Assembly (NCBI RefSeq): GCF_020382885.2
Contig: NC_058501.1
Location: 3,720,001 to 3,784,000 of the forward strand
Reading direction: 5' to 3'
Origin: Scatophagus argus
Taxonomy: Eukaryota; Chordata; Actinopteri; Scatophagidae
Length of the DNA stretch: 64,000 nt
The notes below the pieces were generated by a model. The model was not told the origin of the DNA and did no database searches. It worked only from the letters and a program-made list of their open reading frames with translations. This document shows positions 46,261 to 58,100 of this stretch, in pieces. Made by a program: the position numbers and the translations under genes. Position 1 is the first letter of the stretch, and every line of letters begins with the position of its first letter.

Positions 46261-47459
46261 CTGTGGAGACAACAAAGAATAAAGGTACTGATTAAGCTTT
46301 ACCAGCCTACAAAGGGGGTGAAGTTTGAGCAAAAAGGTGTACTTATATTGCTATAAGAATCCTACTAATGCTTTTGCATGTTTCAGACCCTTATCTTACG
46401 TTTCAGTTCTTTTTCATAAGGTATGGAAATCAACTTGTGTCTTACTGAGGACACTATGGGGAATATATTACCCTGAACAATTTAAACCATTGTTTCTTTT
46501 TTAAATTATCATTGGCAAAGTGATGTGCGAAGAATTTGTGAGCAGAAGCCATTTTTAAAAATGTTTGATTTCTGATATTGGAGGCACAATTTCTTACATT
46601 TAGGAGGGAAATTTCTGAGAGCTGAGAATTACATTTAGCATGATATTACAGATGATGGGTTCAAATAGTACACATGATGGGTAATGCTGTGTATTTTCCC
46701 TTATAATAGAGTACAATGAATGACACATACTGATGCTTCTTCTTGTTGGTCTGGCATGGTGTTGATGCACAAACTGATGACTGTGATCACCACCATGATG
46801 ACAGAGAGGAAAGCAAACACCTTCCCTGCTAAACCTGAATGAGGGTTCTCCACTGCTTCTCCCAGCATGTGGAACAGACTGTCCCCTACTATAGGAGCCC
46901 TCTGCGCCCTCCTTCTCTGATGCCACTCATTCTCCTTGCGCTGGTGCTGAGCCACCTCCTCCACAGAGGATATCATACGATGGCGGCAGCATGGTTCCAT
47001 CTGTCGTATATTGAGGCCCCAGTACAGCAGCTCCCCATGCAGAGCCACATTGCAGATCTCATGCAGAAGACGCAATTTCCCTTTAGCCAGGAAGTTGAGG
47101 ATGACCCGAAAAGCTAAAGGGTCACGGTCAAAGAAGAATTCATGTCGCATCTCGTCATAGTCATCACAAAACTCTGCTATCTCCTTCAGGGTGGTGCAGA
47201 AGCGCAGACGACTCAGGCGGCTCTGGGGGACATCCTCCAGTGTGCTCCAGGGGATGATGTACCGGATGCCTCCCACATTGATGAGGGCCCACTGGGAGGG
47301 ATCAAGGTTCTGGCTTGAAGATTCTGGTTCACGGAGCAGCTGAGCACTTTGGAAGTACAAGCCTTTGACTGTGGAAGCTTCTGTGTCTGAGAAGACATGG
47401 TTGTCACTGCCTTCACTGCTAAGGGACTGGTCATCAAAGCCTGTACCAATGACGGCCAT
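45457..47459 (-). CDS. kcng: Kv6-type (KCNG) silent voltage-gated K+ channel subunit, two coding exons, 510 aa
   Basis: Exons 46731-47459 and 45457-46260 join in phase 0 across a GT-AG intron of 470 bases. Family members do not form channels alone but join Kv2 subunits and shift their gating. A T1 domain spans about 60-160, with NVGGIRY, EFFFDRDP and the zinc-type CX20CC cysteines (136, 157, 158). S1 is about 213-235, S2 253-273 and S3 284-304. S4 has arginines at 330, 333, 336, 342 and 345, S5 is 363-385, the filter GYGD is 419-422 and S6 429-455. S6 has PST where Kv1-4 channels have PxP, the hallmark of silent subunits. RALRILYVMRLARHSL and SIPASYWW are KCNG-like. Signature residues are mixed between KCNG1, 2 and 4, so I leave the paralogue open. 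The length fits the family (about 510-520). Confidence 0.95.
46731..47459 (-). CDS. kcng: KCNG exon 1: N-terminus, T1 domain, S1
   Basis: 243 codons from the ATG at 47457-47459 to EEAS, with donor GTATGT starting at 46730. It carries the T1 tetramerisation domain and S1 (VFAFLSVIMVVITVISLCI). The split just after S1 is the conserved intron position of KCNG genes as I recall it. An upstream non-coding exon is possible. Confidence 0.95.
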
Positions 47460-48904
47460 GGTGGCAGGTTGGTGTTTGGCAGCTTGAACTGTATTTACAG
47501 TATTGTGTCCTATTGGAAGTTTAAGATTTGAACCTGTAATTATGGGACATAGGGTTAATTTTCAAAACTGTGTTCAACAAACACGCTCAGACAAACCCAC
47601 TGTACACAACAGCATCAGCTAGTGGACAACTGACTAACCCCGCATTTAGCATTTCAGTTAGCAATAAATTAAATATATCTTAAAAAGACATTAAATTAGT
47701 CTTTTATTGTTATGGTTTCAGTGAGGTTATAGCTGTTTTAGTATATCACTGTAACATTAAAAGTTGTTGTAAGAGTGTGTTTTCACAAACATACAATTTA
47801 GAGATGATGACTGAAAACACAAACAATACATTCACAAATTCTTTTATTTTCAAGAAGTTTTCTTTCTGTGTTTCAAATTTAGTAGTTTTGTTGTCTGTCA
47901 TTTAAAATAAAAATGTAAGTATGGAGGATTACAGTATTATTCATGACAAAATGTTGACTAGAGTTCCATACTCAAAAACGTTTTTTAACTCACCTCAAGC
48001 TGTCGTTACTGTATGGACCTCCACTCAAAATAATGTTCAGAAGATTCCAAACCCTCTTGTTGTCTCTGATTCATTAACAGACTTTATTTACAGAAAATGT
48101 GATGTGCAGTGTCACTAAGCAAATGTGTACCTGCAGAATTCTGACGTTGCAGATGACGTGTCCATTCATCCTCTCCCCTCTTTCTCTCTTAACTCCAGTG
48201 TTTGGATTTCTAATGGATGGCCCTGTAGTCAGCCTGGATATAATCAGCTCACTTTATGTCCAGTCGGGTATAAAACATCATCCATTAACTTTGTCACACG
48301 CTAAGCTTTTGGCTTTAATGCATCAAAACCCAGACAGATAATGTCAAAAGAGTGACTCATCCACTGGGGGCAAGGATTAATGAGATATCAAGAGGATAAA
48401 GAGCCAAAGAAAAGCACACACATGCAACAGAGTATATAACACATTCAATTCATTATTTGTTATTGTATAACTGGGTATTATGACACACATTTTCAGTACA
48501 GCTGAGGTTAACTTTCTCTCTGAACCATTCTACTTTAACTACATGTAACCGATGATAAATTTGAGAACGGATAAACCTGAGGACTTAGAAAAAGAGAGAG
48601 AAAATGTATGATGTTTGGACTCTTACTGGACTGCACATCAGCATTTCTATTGAAAACAATGATGTTCACTTAAGTCAAATCAAACAGGTATTTTATCCAG
48701 TTAGTGCCTGCAAATGTATGTAATTGTTATGGAAACACATCTAAAACACAAAAATAAAAGTTTATACTAAAAACATGCCATGTGATGATGTATTTTGTAT
48801 TGTCTGGCAGACTTTTGTCAATCTATCGTTACTGTTGTATGAACTATAGATTGTATTCCCATATATTTGCATGCCTGCCTGTGTGTGTGTGTGTGTGTGT
48901 GGTT
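47460..48904. other. KCNG upstream region
   Basis: AT-rich sequence immediately 5' of the KCNG coding start, with a GT run at about 48881-48900. No TATA box or other promoter element can be placed with confidence. Confidence 0.4.
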
Positions 48905-49050
48905 GTGGCATGATTGACAGCTGAGCACTGCTCATGACTGGTTCAGGTGGGAGAGAAAGTCACGGACTGCAAGTGTTGTCATCAGTACTCATATCTGGGA
49001 TATTTTGGTTTTGCTTTTTTTACAGTGTGACAAAGTGAAGATGTATTGTT
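48905..49050 (+). repeat. Dispersed fish repeat, truncated copy
   Basis: It shares TGATTG[A/G]CAGCTGA, GACTGGTTCAGGTGG-like and ATCTGGGATATTTTGG segments with the longer copy at 21880-22337 in TGFBR2 intron 3. It is non-coding. Confidence 0.5.
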
Positions 49051-50515
49051 TCTTTTGTGTGTGAGAGAGAAGAAAGAAGGAGGCTTTTGTGTCTTTAATG
49101 GACCTCTGGATGAAATATTGAACAGGTTGTGATCACGAGTTCAGTAATTGTCTGAAGCATACTAAGAGATGAATGAGACAGAGCACTGGCTTTGTTGGGA
49201 TTGAAACATCATTAACTTGCCAGGCAGCATGTACAATATCATTCAAAACACATCCATGATGCAGTTCAAATAGCCAGCAAGTTCCCCTCTGCTATAGCAC
49301 TCCTCTACAGTGAATCTGCCACTGCTTTCCTTTATGTCATTTTTAAGATTAAGACTAAATGCACATGAGAAGAATTCCAATAATTAATCAACTCAAGAAA
49401 AGAAAAACAAGATTACTTAAGCATCAGCCTTTATGTTGGGTGATCAGCTGGGCCACAACCTGAACCAGTCACTTCATTGAGGGAGCTGACCTATCATCTG
49501 ATCTTCACAGTTGACCTTTTCCAGATCAACTGTGAGGTAGAGGAAAGCCAGGGTGCAGCCTCACACACTGATAGCCTCAGTGAAGGGCAGGCCAAGGGCA
49601 ATTACTGTAGCTCAAGATCAAAAGATGGGAAATCCAGTAGGAAATCCTTTCAACGTCCACATTATTCTGTGAGGACCAAGAGAATAATGTGGACATTTAA
49701 AGGCACCTGAAGCATGTCACCCACTCACTTCACCATTTTACCAAAGCAGCCTTAACCAATAAACTCCAGAACAGAGTGAGTCATTCAGTCAAGACAACAC
49801 AAACAAACACACATTTGAACCATGAATCATGCCGTTGTATTTCAGTGTGAAGAATGTATCAAATACCAATGAATTTTTTTTATTATTATTTACCTTTTTT
49901 TTTTTACCTTTTACTTATTTCTGACACAGAGCTGCTATGTTCAGTTTTAGTCTTGCTGGTTGAGGACAAAGTGATGTCAACGATGTCCCAGCGTGTTTTC
50001 AAAGCATATACATTCAGCATCATGTACAGTCTTGAGTGTAGAGTCGTTTTACCTGTACCAAAGATCGAACACAGTGACGTTTTAGTCAGGTATTCTCAGT
50101 TTAGTGTTTCAAGCCTCTTTCCCCTCTTCCTGTACACAAACCTCACATGGAGTTGTGGCATCCTCGTGCTGTGAGGCCTTACCCTACTCACATAACTGAG
50201 ATGTCTGCAAATCCTCAGAGAGACACATTCTTCCTTAAGACTTGAGGGATATGCTATGCTAGTGTATTAGAGCAACCAAGCAAACTTTTAAGTTTCAGAG
50301 TGACAGAGTCAATGTGGCATTTTTTGATTTTCATAGCAGCCAGGCTGTCACAGCAATTGGCCATGAAAAATCTCTTGTATACTGGGAATAAGCCTTTCAA
50401 GGGAGCAAGAAAACGAAGAGAGGGTGACAGAGAGAGATAGAGAGAGACAGAGAGAGAGGGAGAGAGAGAGAAATCTATTGGCCAGTCGTGATGTTCAACT
50501 CTAAGGCTGCTCTAC
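49051..50515. other. Intergenic, no gene seen
   Basis: It contains a perfect 14-bp inverted repeat at 49655-49694 and a GAGA-rich stretch at about 50420-50472. The open frames lack splice or family support. Confidence 0.45.
49655..49694. repeat. Perfect 14-bp inverted repeat (hairpin)
   Basis: GTCCACATTATTCT at 49655-49668 and its exact complement AGAATAATGTGGAC at 49681-49694 are separated by a 12-base loop. No family or function was recognised. Confidence 0.85.
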
Positions 50516-51060
50516 ATACACTATATAGACAAAAGTATCCAGACACACCTCTTTATGGGGCTGTTGTTCAGGGGTTGTTGGGCTCGGCCCGTTACTTCCA
50601 GTGAAGGTAAATCTTAATGTTTCAGAATATCAAGACATTTTGGACAATGCTATGCTTCCAACTTTGTGGCGACAGTTTGGGGAAGGTCCTTTTCTGTTCC
50701 AGCATGACTGTGTCCCAGTGCAAAGAGCAAGGACATGGCTGGATGGGTTTGGTGTGGAAGAACTTGACTGTCCCACACATAACCCTGACCTCAACCCCAT
50801 CAAACACCTTTGGGATGAACTGGAACAGAGATTGTGAGCCAGACCTTTTGGTCCAACATCAGTGTCTGACCTCAAAAATGCTCTACTGCATGAATGTTTC
50901 CTGCAGAAACACACCAAAATCTTGTGGAAAGCCTTCCCAAAAGGGTGGAAGATGTTATAGCTACAAAGCTGTCTATGTATTTAGAATGCAATGTCATTAA
51001 AGTCCCTGTTGGTGCAATGGTCAGGTGGCCCAATTCTTTTTATCTGTATATTGCGTATTG
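50516..51060 (+). mobile_element. Tc1/mariner-like transposon remnant
   Basis: It starts with the terminus CACTATATAGACAAAAGTAT (about 50518) and ends near GGTGGCCCAATTCTTTT (about 51024-51040). In between it encodes the transposase C-terminal part: [24 protein letters not shown], and HNPDLNPIKHLWDELEQRL, with NPDLNPIKHLW as the DDE-domain motif. The N-terminal two-thirds is missing, so it cannot transpose itself. It belongs to the same family as the minus-strand copy at 20470-20885. Confidence 0.88.
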
Positions 51061-51998
51061 TACCTATTGCACCCTATCAAATATGAAACTACAAGGGCTC
51101 CTCTTCTAAGACCAATAGCCAAAACTTCTACGACACCACTATGTACATCTGGATATATTTCCAAAAGTATTAGAATTATGTTAAAATATGGTTGTACATA
51201 GCTAAAGAGTCAGCATCACCTCTTAGTTATCACTTACTAGATCCACAAAAAGTGCATGGCAGTTTTTTTCCTTTTCTAATTATTATTTTGTTGGGGACTT
51301 TTCTCAACATAGAGTGAGGGTTAGAGTGAATAACTGCATGTGTTGTGAGGCTGCAAGCTCAGTCTCTCTCTTCTGAATGTTATTATTTATTTGACTGTAC
51401 TGTAAACTGGGATGCCATTAATGTTTATGTCCAAGGTAACCTTCCTCAGATTTGGTTTGTTTGTATAGCGTATGCTCACCCCCAAGAACAAATGTACTCA
51501 GCATGTTCCAGCATTTTGAAATATAACCACAAACAGTAATGATAGGTATCCAAGTTGTTTCTATTTAATTGACACAAAACACACAGCTGCCACATTGTTG
51601 GAAAGTAGGACTTTTCCACCTTGAGATCTGAGCCTTGGACCTTCATATCTGCAGAGAAAGTGACTTAAAAAGCTGAGGCTTGTTCATCTATTTAAACTTA
51701 AAATGCTCCAAACAGTCAAAACGTCTGAAAAAAAAAACCGCACATCATTCTGCTGGAACGTATTGTAGGTGTATTGTAGACTACACTGATAAAGTTTGAT
51801 CAAACGTTTAAAAACAGAATATGTATTATTTTAAGATTATAGATTATTTAAGTGACTATGGATGTAAAGATTATGATTAGTTGAATCCAGGAGAGCCCCA
51901 AGGACAGTTTGAATGCCCTGAATGTACACAAGTCCTTCAGTGAATCCACTGATGAATAAAGTGGTTTGGGGAGGCTCTTCACTGACACTGATATTTCA
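51061..51998 (-). other. GADL1 3' flank and presumed 3' UTR
   Basis: This lies downstream of the GADL1 stop codon on the minus strand. Candidate polyadenylation hexamers on that strand are ATTAAA at 51564-51569 and AATAAA at 51386-51391. Neither can be chosen without transcripts. Confidence 0.4.
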
Positions 51999-52172
51999 TC
52001 ATATATCTTTTCCCAGATTGTGTATCTCATCCAGAACAAAGTCCATGTCCTGTGTGCTGGCCTGAGGGCTGATGGTGACCATCCTGAAAAAGTTGACTTT
52101 GTCTCCGTGTGGTTGGTAGCCCACCATTGTACTGCCCTTCTTCATCATACGCTCTTTCACCTTTGGAGCCAC
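51999..52172 (-). CDS. gadl1: GADL1 exon 15: C-terminus
   Basis: Phase 0 in, ending TGA at 51999-52001. It encodes [40 protein letters not shown] and [17 protein letters not shown]. The end LGKDI matches the human LGKDM terminus. Confidence 0.96.
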   Translation of the reverse strand: MAPKVKERMMKKGSTMVGYQPHGDKVNFFRMVTISPQASTQDMDFVLDEIHNLGKDI

Positions 52173-55100
52173 CTATAAGAGAAGAGAGTGGACGCTGCAA
52201 TGATTGACATCACTGACAACATAGTAGCATAAGAGAGGATTTGGTCATCGCTACATGTCAGCATTTTAAAATTTAGTAAGTAATTCCTTACAGTGTGAAC
52301 TTTTTTCCAGAGCTCTGGGCCATCTGGAAGGTTCCTCAAACTTGGTGGAATGTACCAGAAGCAAACATTGGCATATTCAGGCTGTAGACAAGAAAGCAAA
52401 ACAGGAAATCCTTTTCAGATAATGTACTGCAAATTATGTGATTATTTAAATACACGTAAAACTTACCTGAAATGCATTTACAACATTTTACTGAGTAACA
52501 GTGAAATAACAGACAGTATTGCTTTTGAGTGAAATTGTGGATAAACTTACTTCCATTAATAGACGGAACCCGTCTCTTCTCTTGATCTCCTGTGCAAGAT
52601 ACCTGCCAGAGATACATTTAGCTTTAGAATATCCCACTAATTATGATTTAAAATATATTGTGTTTGGTTCATATGCTAGTCAGCACTGGCATGTGTTAGC
52701 ACTGGAATTTATAGTTCATTCGTACATAATCCATCCATCCATCCATCCATTTTCTATACTGCTTATCTGTCAGGGTCGAGGGGGGCTGGAGCCTATCCCA
52801 GCTGACTACGGGCAAGAGGCAGGGTTCCCCCCTGGACTAGTCGCCAGTCAATCGCGGGGCCAACACACAAAGACAGACAACCACACACTCTCACACTCAC
52901 ACCTAGGGGCAATGTAGAGTAGCCAATTAACCTAATGTGCATGTTTTGGGGATTGTGGGAGGAAGCCGGAGTACCCGGAGAAAACCCACGCAGGCACAGG
53001 GAGAACATGCAAACTCTACATAGAAGGGCCCAGACCGAGATTCGAGCCTGAAACCCTCTTGCTATGAAGCGACAGTGCTAACCACTGCACCACCATGCCG
53101 CCCTCATACATAATCATCAGCATTCAAAGAACTGCAGTTATTCACAAAATTACCACTAGAGGACACTGTCCCCCGAGATGACTTCTCTAAATCCACCCAG
53201 GAGAGTCAACTGATGTCCAAAAATATATACAACATATATATAAGTAAGCAAGATTATTTAACATTGTTAATGCTCACTGTGAAATCTAACCAAAGATAGC
53301 GATCTTGTCACTGTAAGCTGCAGCCCTGCAATGTGTCTGTCTAATGAGACTAACTTGGCCATGGCGAGGGCTCTGTCCACCCTCTGCTCCAGCTCTCCAG
53401 CTCCCAAAGCCTTCCACATGAGCCAGAATTTGAAGGCGTCTGGCTTCCTGCTGCACTGGACAGACTTGTCCCCTGTGTCGTAGCTGACATCATAGAACTT
53501 GTCCTGCTGGAAGATGTAGGAGGCCCGAGCGGAGTGGCAGCGCTGGAGGAGCTTCTAAAGGAACACAATGACAAGGTTAATATATTCATTTCACTGAACA
53601 TAATTTATATGGATATTGCATTTACACGTAGGTATGTGTTTTAATTAATGACATTGAAGACAACAATGACACAATTAGCCATCCAGTGTGTATTAATATA
53701 GAACGTAATGTTTCACTGCTTAAATCCAGTGCTAAGATGTTCTGAACATGTTAAAATCTCAATATTATGTATACTACATCTGTGCCAAGTGAATGGCAGC
53801 AACCAACCAGTGTTTCCCTGGCCCCTGTGGTCCACATGTTGAACCTCACTAGGGTTCCATTGGTGTGAGTGTTCCTGTGAATGGTTATCATCTCTGATGA
53901 GTTGTGTGAATGGGTTAATGTTGACTTGTGTTGTAATTGGAAAAGGTTAATTCTGCAAAGTTATTCCCTCATTTTAGGATATATACTGTAGAGCCTAGCA
54001 AAGTTGAGAATCACTATGTTGGTGGGGAGCAGATGAACTGATATGTGAGTTTGTCTTACCGTTTTGTCTCTGACCAGGAAGGCAGAACACTGCAGACATG
54101 CCATCAGCATCTTGTGGGGGTTCCAGGCCACAGAGTTAGCTCTTATCACAAGAGACAAATCAGAGATCATTTACAGTCAGTGTGTTATGCCCAGAGACAC
54201 CTGAGCACTAGAGAGGCTGCTCACTGCAGAAACTCATCCAGCTCTACCTCTAGACTTGGAACAGCAGCTGGCATTCCACTGAACAAAAGCGTAGATGACA
54301 GTGCTTTAAGAACTGAATAAACAATGTCTCTCCTTCCTTACATGCAATATTTCAGGAATGTTGCTCTGATATGATCAAATTGTTACCTGTGGATACCCTT
54401 TAACAAGTGTTTATGCTTCTTAGACATCAGAACCGCTCCTCCCCAACAGGCCTGAGGAACAGGAGGGAGCAAGAGGAATTAATACTGAAAGAAGAACAAA
54501 TTCTGGAGACAAATAAATGAATGAATGAAAGAATTAATGAACTCACGTCCACATGCAGCCACAGATTGTACTTCTCACAGATGTCTGCGATTTCGTCGAT
54601 GGGATCAAAAGCTCCGAGCACCGTGGTCCCTGCTGTGGCATTTACCATAATGGGTACTGCACCCTGAACACACACACAAGAAGATTTTCTAACTGATACT
54701 GCAACATTTTCTACTTCAAAGGATTATGTAACAGTGTCTCTGTTGAATTGCACATGTAACCTGGCTTCCTCACCTCACTCTTAGCTGTCTTAATTTGCTC
54801 CTCCAGAGCTGAGGGAATCATCTTCCCCCTGACAAACACACAAAATAATTCAGTTTGTGATGATAAGGCAAATGAATGAATGGACATATTAACTTTGAAT
54901 GAATACAGTTTTAATAATTTAATTTTTGATTTTTAAAAAAACATGATGGATGGGTATCATTCTGAGGTGGCTCTAGTTTTCCATATCAGGCAGGTTTATA
55001 AAGTGTGTGTGAGAAGCAATTTACCTCTTATCAGACGGAACCATATAAACATTCTTTGTGCCAATGCCCAGCAAAGCTGCTGCTTTGGAAATTGAGTAAT

Positions 55101-58100
55101 GACACTGAAAGAGATTAAACAAGAGTCCGTCAATAAAAATATATGCCTTGAGTAGGTATTCATTTATTCAAACACAATAACAAAGGAGAAGATAATCACA
55201 CATAATAGATCTAAGATAAGATAAGACTTAGTATCTTATTTCTTTCCTACTATTTGAACTGTGAAGGTCTGCCAGACTTGTCCCTCAAAAAAAAAAAAAA
55301 AAATCATAAATCTTTCACTATGATTTTTTTTTTTTTTTGCCAGCTTTTATCTCTCATTAAGGAAAGGAGTGAATTCATGAAACCATAAAAAAATTTAGTC
55401 AAATGAAATGCATCTGTTGGAGAATGTAGAATGGAGCTTCCTGAAGTGGTTCATTTGAGATATAGATCTTGAATTAATGCTGACATGTTCAGCTACACTT
55501 ATTCTAAAATATATATTCTCCTGTAAGTCCCACCTCCTGCGATGTTAAAATGACCAGTCGTGGACCAGCAGAGAGCCCGCTCTCTTTCATGTCAGGACAG
55601 TACTGGTACCTGGCTAAGTTCACAGCATACATATTGGACATTGAGCCACCTGGAGGGAAAAACAGCACACTGGTGAAAACAACACTTTGCGCGTATCATA
55701 TTATAGATTGGATTAAATAATTAGAGAAAAGTAAAATGGAGGCTATCATGGCAACAGTGTAAATATTAGTATCTGTCAGTGATTGTACCTGGATTGAAGA
55801 TTCCATCTCCTCTTTCCTCCCAGCCAATCACCTCCATGATCTTCCTCAGCACAGTATCCTCCACCAGTGTAAAGACTGGAGACACCTCATATGTGTACCT
55901 GAGGAAAGCCAGACATTCTCAGCATTACATTTGTATGATTTTAAACTTTGGTTAACCACATTAACAAATTTGACTTACTGTATACTACAATGAATTGTGT
56001 GACTCACAGACTGGGTTTGAGGGCCTCCACGATGAAGCTTGCCACCATGGAATAGGGCTCCATTCCAGCATACAGCTGGTTGAAGAAACGAGGATGGGCT
56101 GCAGAGGTGATAGAGAAGTGATTCAGAGCAGTTAATCAGCTGACAGTCTGAAACGCTGCCGCCCAGATCTTTTTCTGTATAAAGTGTGTGTAAGTGTGAG
56201 CTATTGTTTGCTTCTGAAGAAGACTAGAGACTTAGCAACGAGGGAGTCCTTAAAGATAGTGTCAGTAGGTTATCTTAGAAGCATTTTCTACTATAATTGT
56301 ATAAAATCTCTTAACATCCCAACAGCAGTCAATAAAAGAACAAATGTAGTAGTTGTAGCTGTTACAGGCCGGTGATAAACCCATCCAATCAATTCATTCA
56401 GCCCAAATGAAAAGGTGATGCCACTAAATGCCCGCAGTAGCAAATCTGTGAGAAATCTGTAAGAATTCTGAACTATAATGCCAAATTGCCATTTGCCATT
56501 AGCACGCTGATACTAACTAGCTAGTTAAAGCATTTGTATTTTATGCTTCTTGCAGTAATTTATACTATGCAGACGCTGCACAGAGTCTCCATGGATTGAC
56601 TTGTTTTATACGTGATTGTATTTTTTTTAGTAGTTGTAGCAGATGCCACATTTAAAGCTTGTGAGATGTGTCTGCGCCTTATGTTGTGATCCATTCAAAT
56701 AGCCAGGCTGATTTGGGGTGTCCCAACAAAAGAAATAACATTTCACAGGTGACAAGTTGTTCTACAATATATTACACTTATGAATGTGTCGAAGGTGTAC
56801 TACACATAATGTAGTACCTTTCCTTTAACCACAACATAAGGTTAAGTAACTGTCCTGCTAGAAAGTTAAGCTAATTTGATTTTGGTGATTTATTTTTTTG
56901 GTTAGGTGCTGACAATTAATTGCTATTACTTAATATCTAATATCAATTTATTAGAACTAAATTTGTATTGCCCGAAGTTCATCTTAACTATGATGAGTTT
57001 AATTGTGGTTAGATCTGCTGTAATAGACTTACATACATTAAGAGGTGCAGCTCCACTGGCACTCCAGTATTACCAAATTTAAAAAAAAAAAAAAAAAAAA
57101 AAAACCAAAACCATGAAGCAACAATTATAAGATATCTTCGATCAGCATTAACAATCCCAACTAACACTGACTGCACACAAACAGCATGTGGCCCGTGGTT
57201 ATGTCTATCCATTTCAGACAGAATTCTGACTGTTTTCTGGTCAATTAAAAAAAAAATCAGACAGGAAAAAATAAAAGTACAGACACTTAGAGAAGAGAAG
57301 TGGCAAATGCAGTTCAGTTTCATTTCCACCTAAAGACTGATGTAGTCTGCATTTCCTGCAATGCAGTCATGTTGTCTTGCAACACACTAAAGTCCATGTG
57401 ATCACAAATCCACCAACAGCTGTCTGAAACTACAGAAGACAGACTCCAGCACAGAGCTGTTCAGGATTCAGGGTTCTTGATAAAGCTCAGGCAGTATAAT
57501 AGATTGCTCCCTCTGCTTTCCAAGAATATATAAGATAGTTCAAAGGACACGGACCTGCAAACCTAAAGATTTGTTTTAACGGGTGGCGCTAGAGGGACAA
57601 CGGGGTCAGGAGAGGCTGGAAAGTGAAAGCAATCTGAATTATCAGTTACTGAATTTCAACAAAAATCCAAATTTTTTAATCAGTCTTTTATTAAATGATA
57701 AGTTTTGCTGTCTAGTATCTTTAATTCATGAAAGTTTGACTTACTAGTCTTGACACTGTATCTGATGGCATCTCTGCAGCGCTGTAGGATCTTGGACTCA
57801 GACTCTCCTCTGTCTCTCAGTTCAAGGTCCAACAACTCCTTCAGCTGCTCAGGGGAACGCCACTCACACACCTGTTAGTGTAGATCAACACCCAGTGTCA
57901 AGGTCAAGTGCAGTCGCAGTATTCTCAATAATCCTCTAAGGGTATGTTGGTACTGTAGCTGAAATCTACTCTACATTTTCGTAGACTGTTTTCAAATTAC
58001 TCTCCAAGATGTCTTTACTTTCAGCAGATCACTGTAGTTCAGAAGTCTACATATCTATACTGCCCAGTGCACAATTGCACCTTTACCTTTTCACTGATAT

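Noticed and set aside
46261-46332. Open-frame extension upstream of KCNG exon 2
   Set aside because: The clear CTCCACAG acceptor and family alignment start the exon at SKCTQKC. The extension is intron.
49477-49710. A 77-codon open frame overlapping the 14-bp hairpin
   Set aside because: There is no recognised domain, no splice-consistent neighbours, and it overlaps an inverted repeat.
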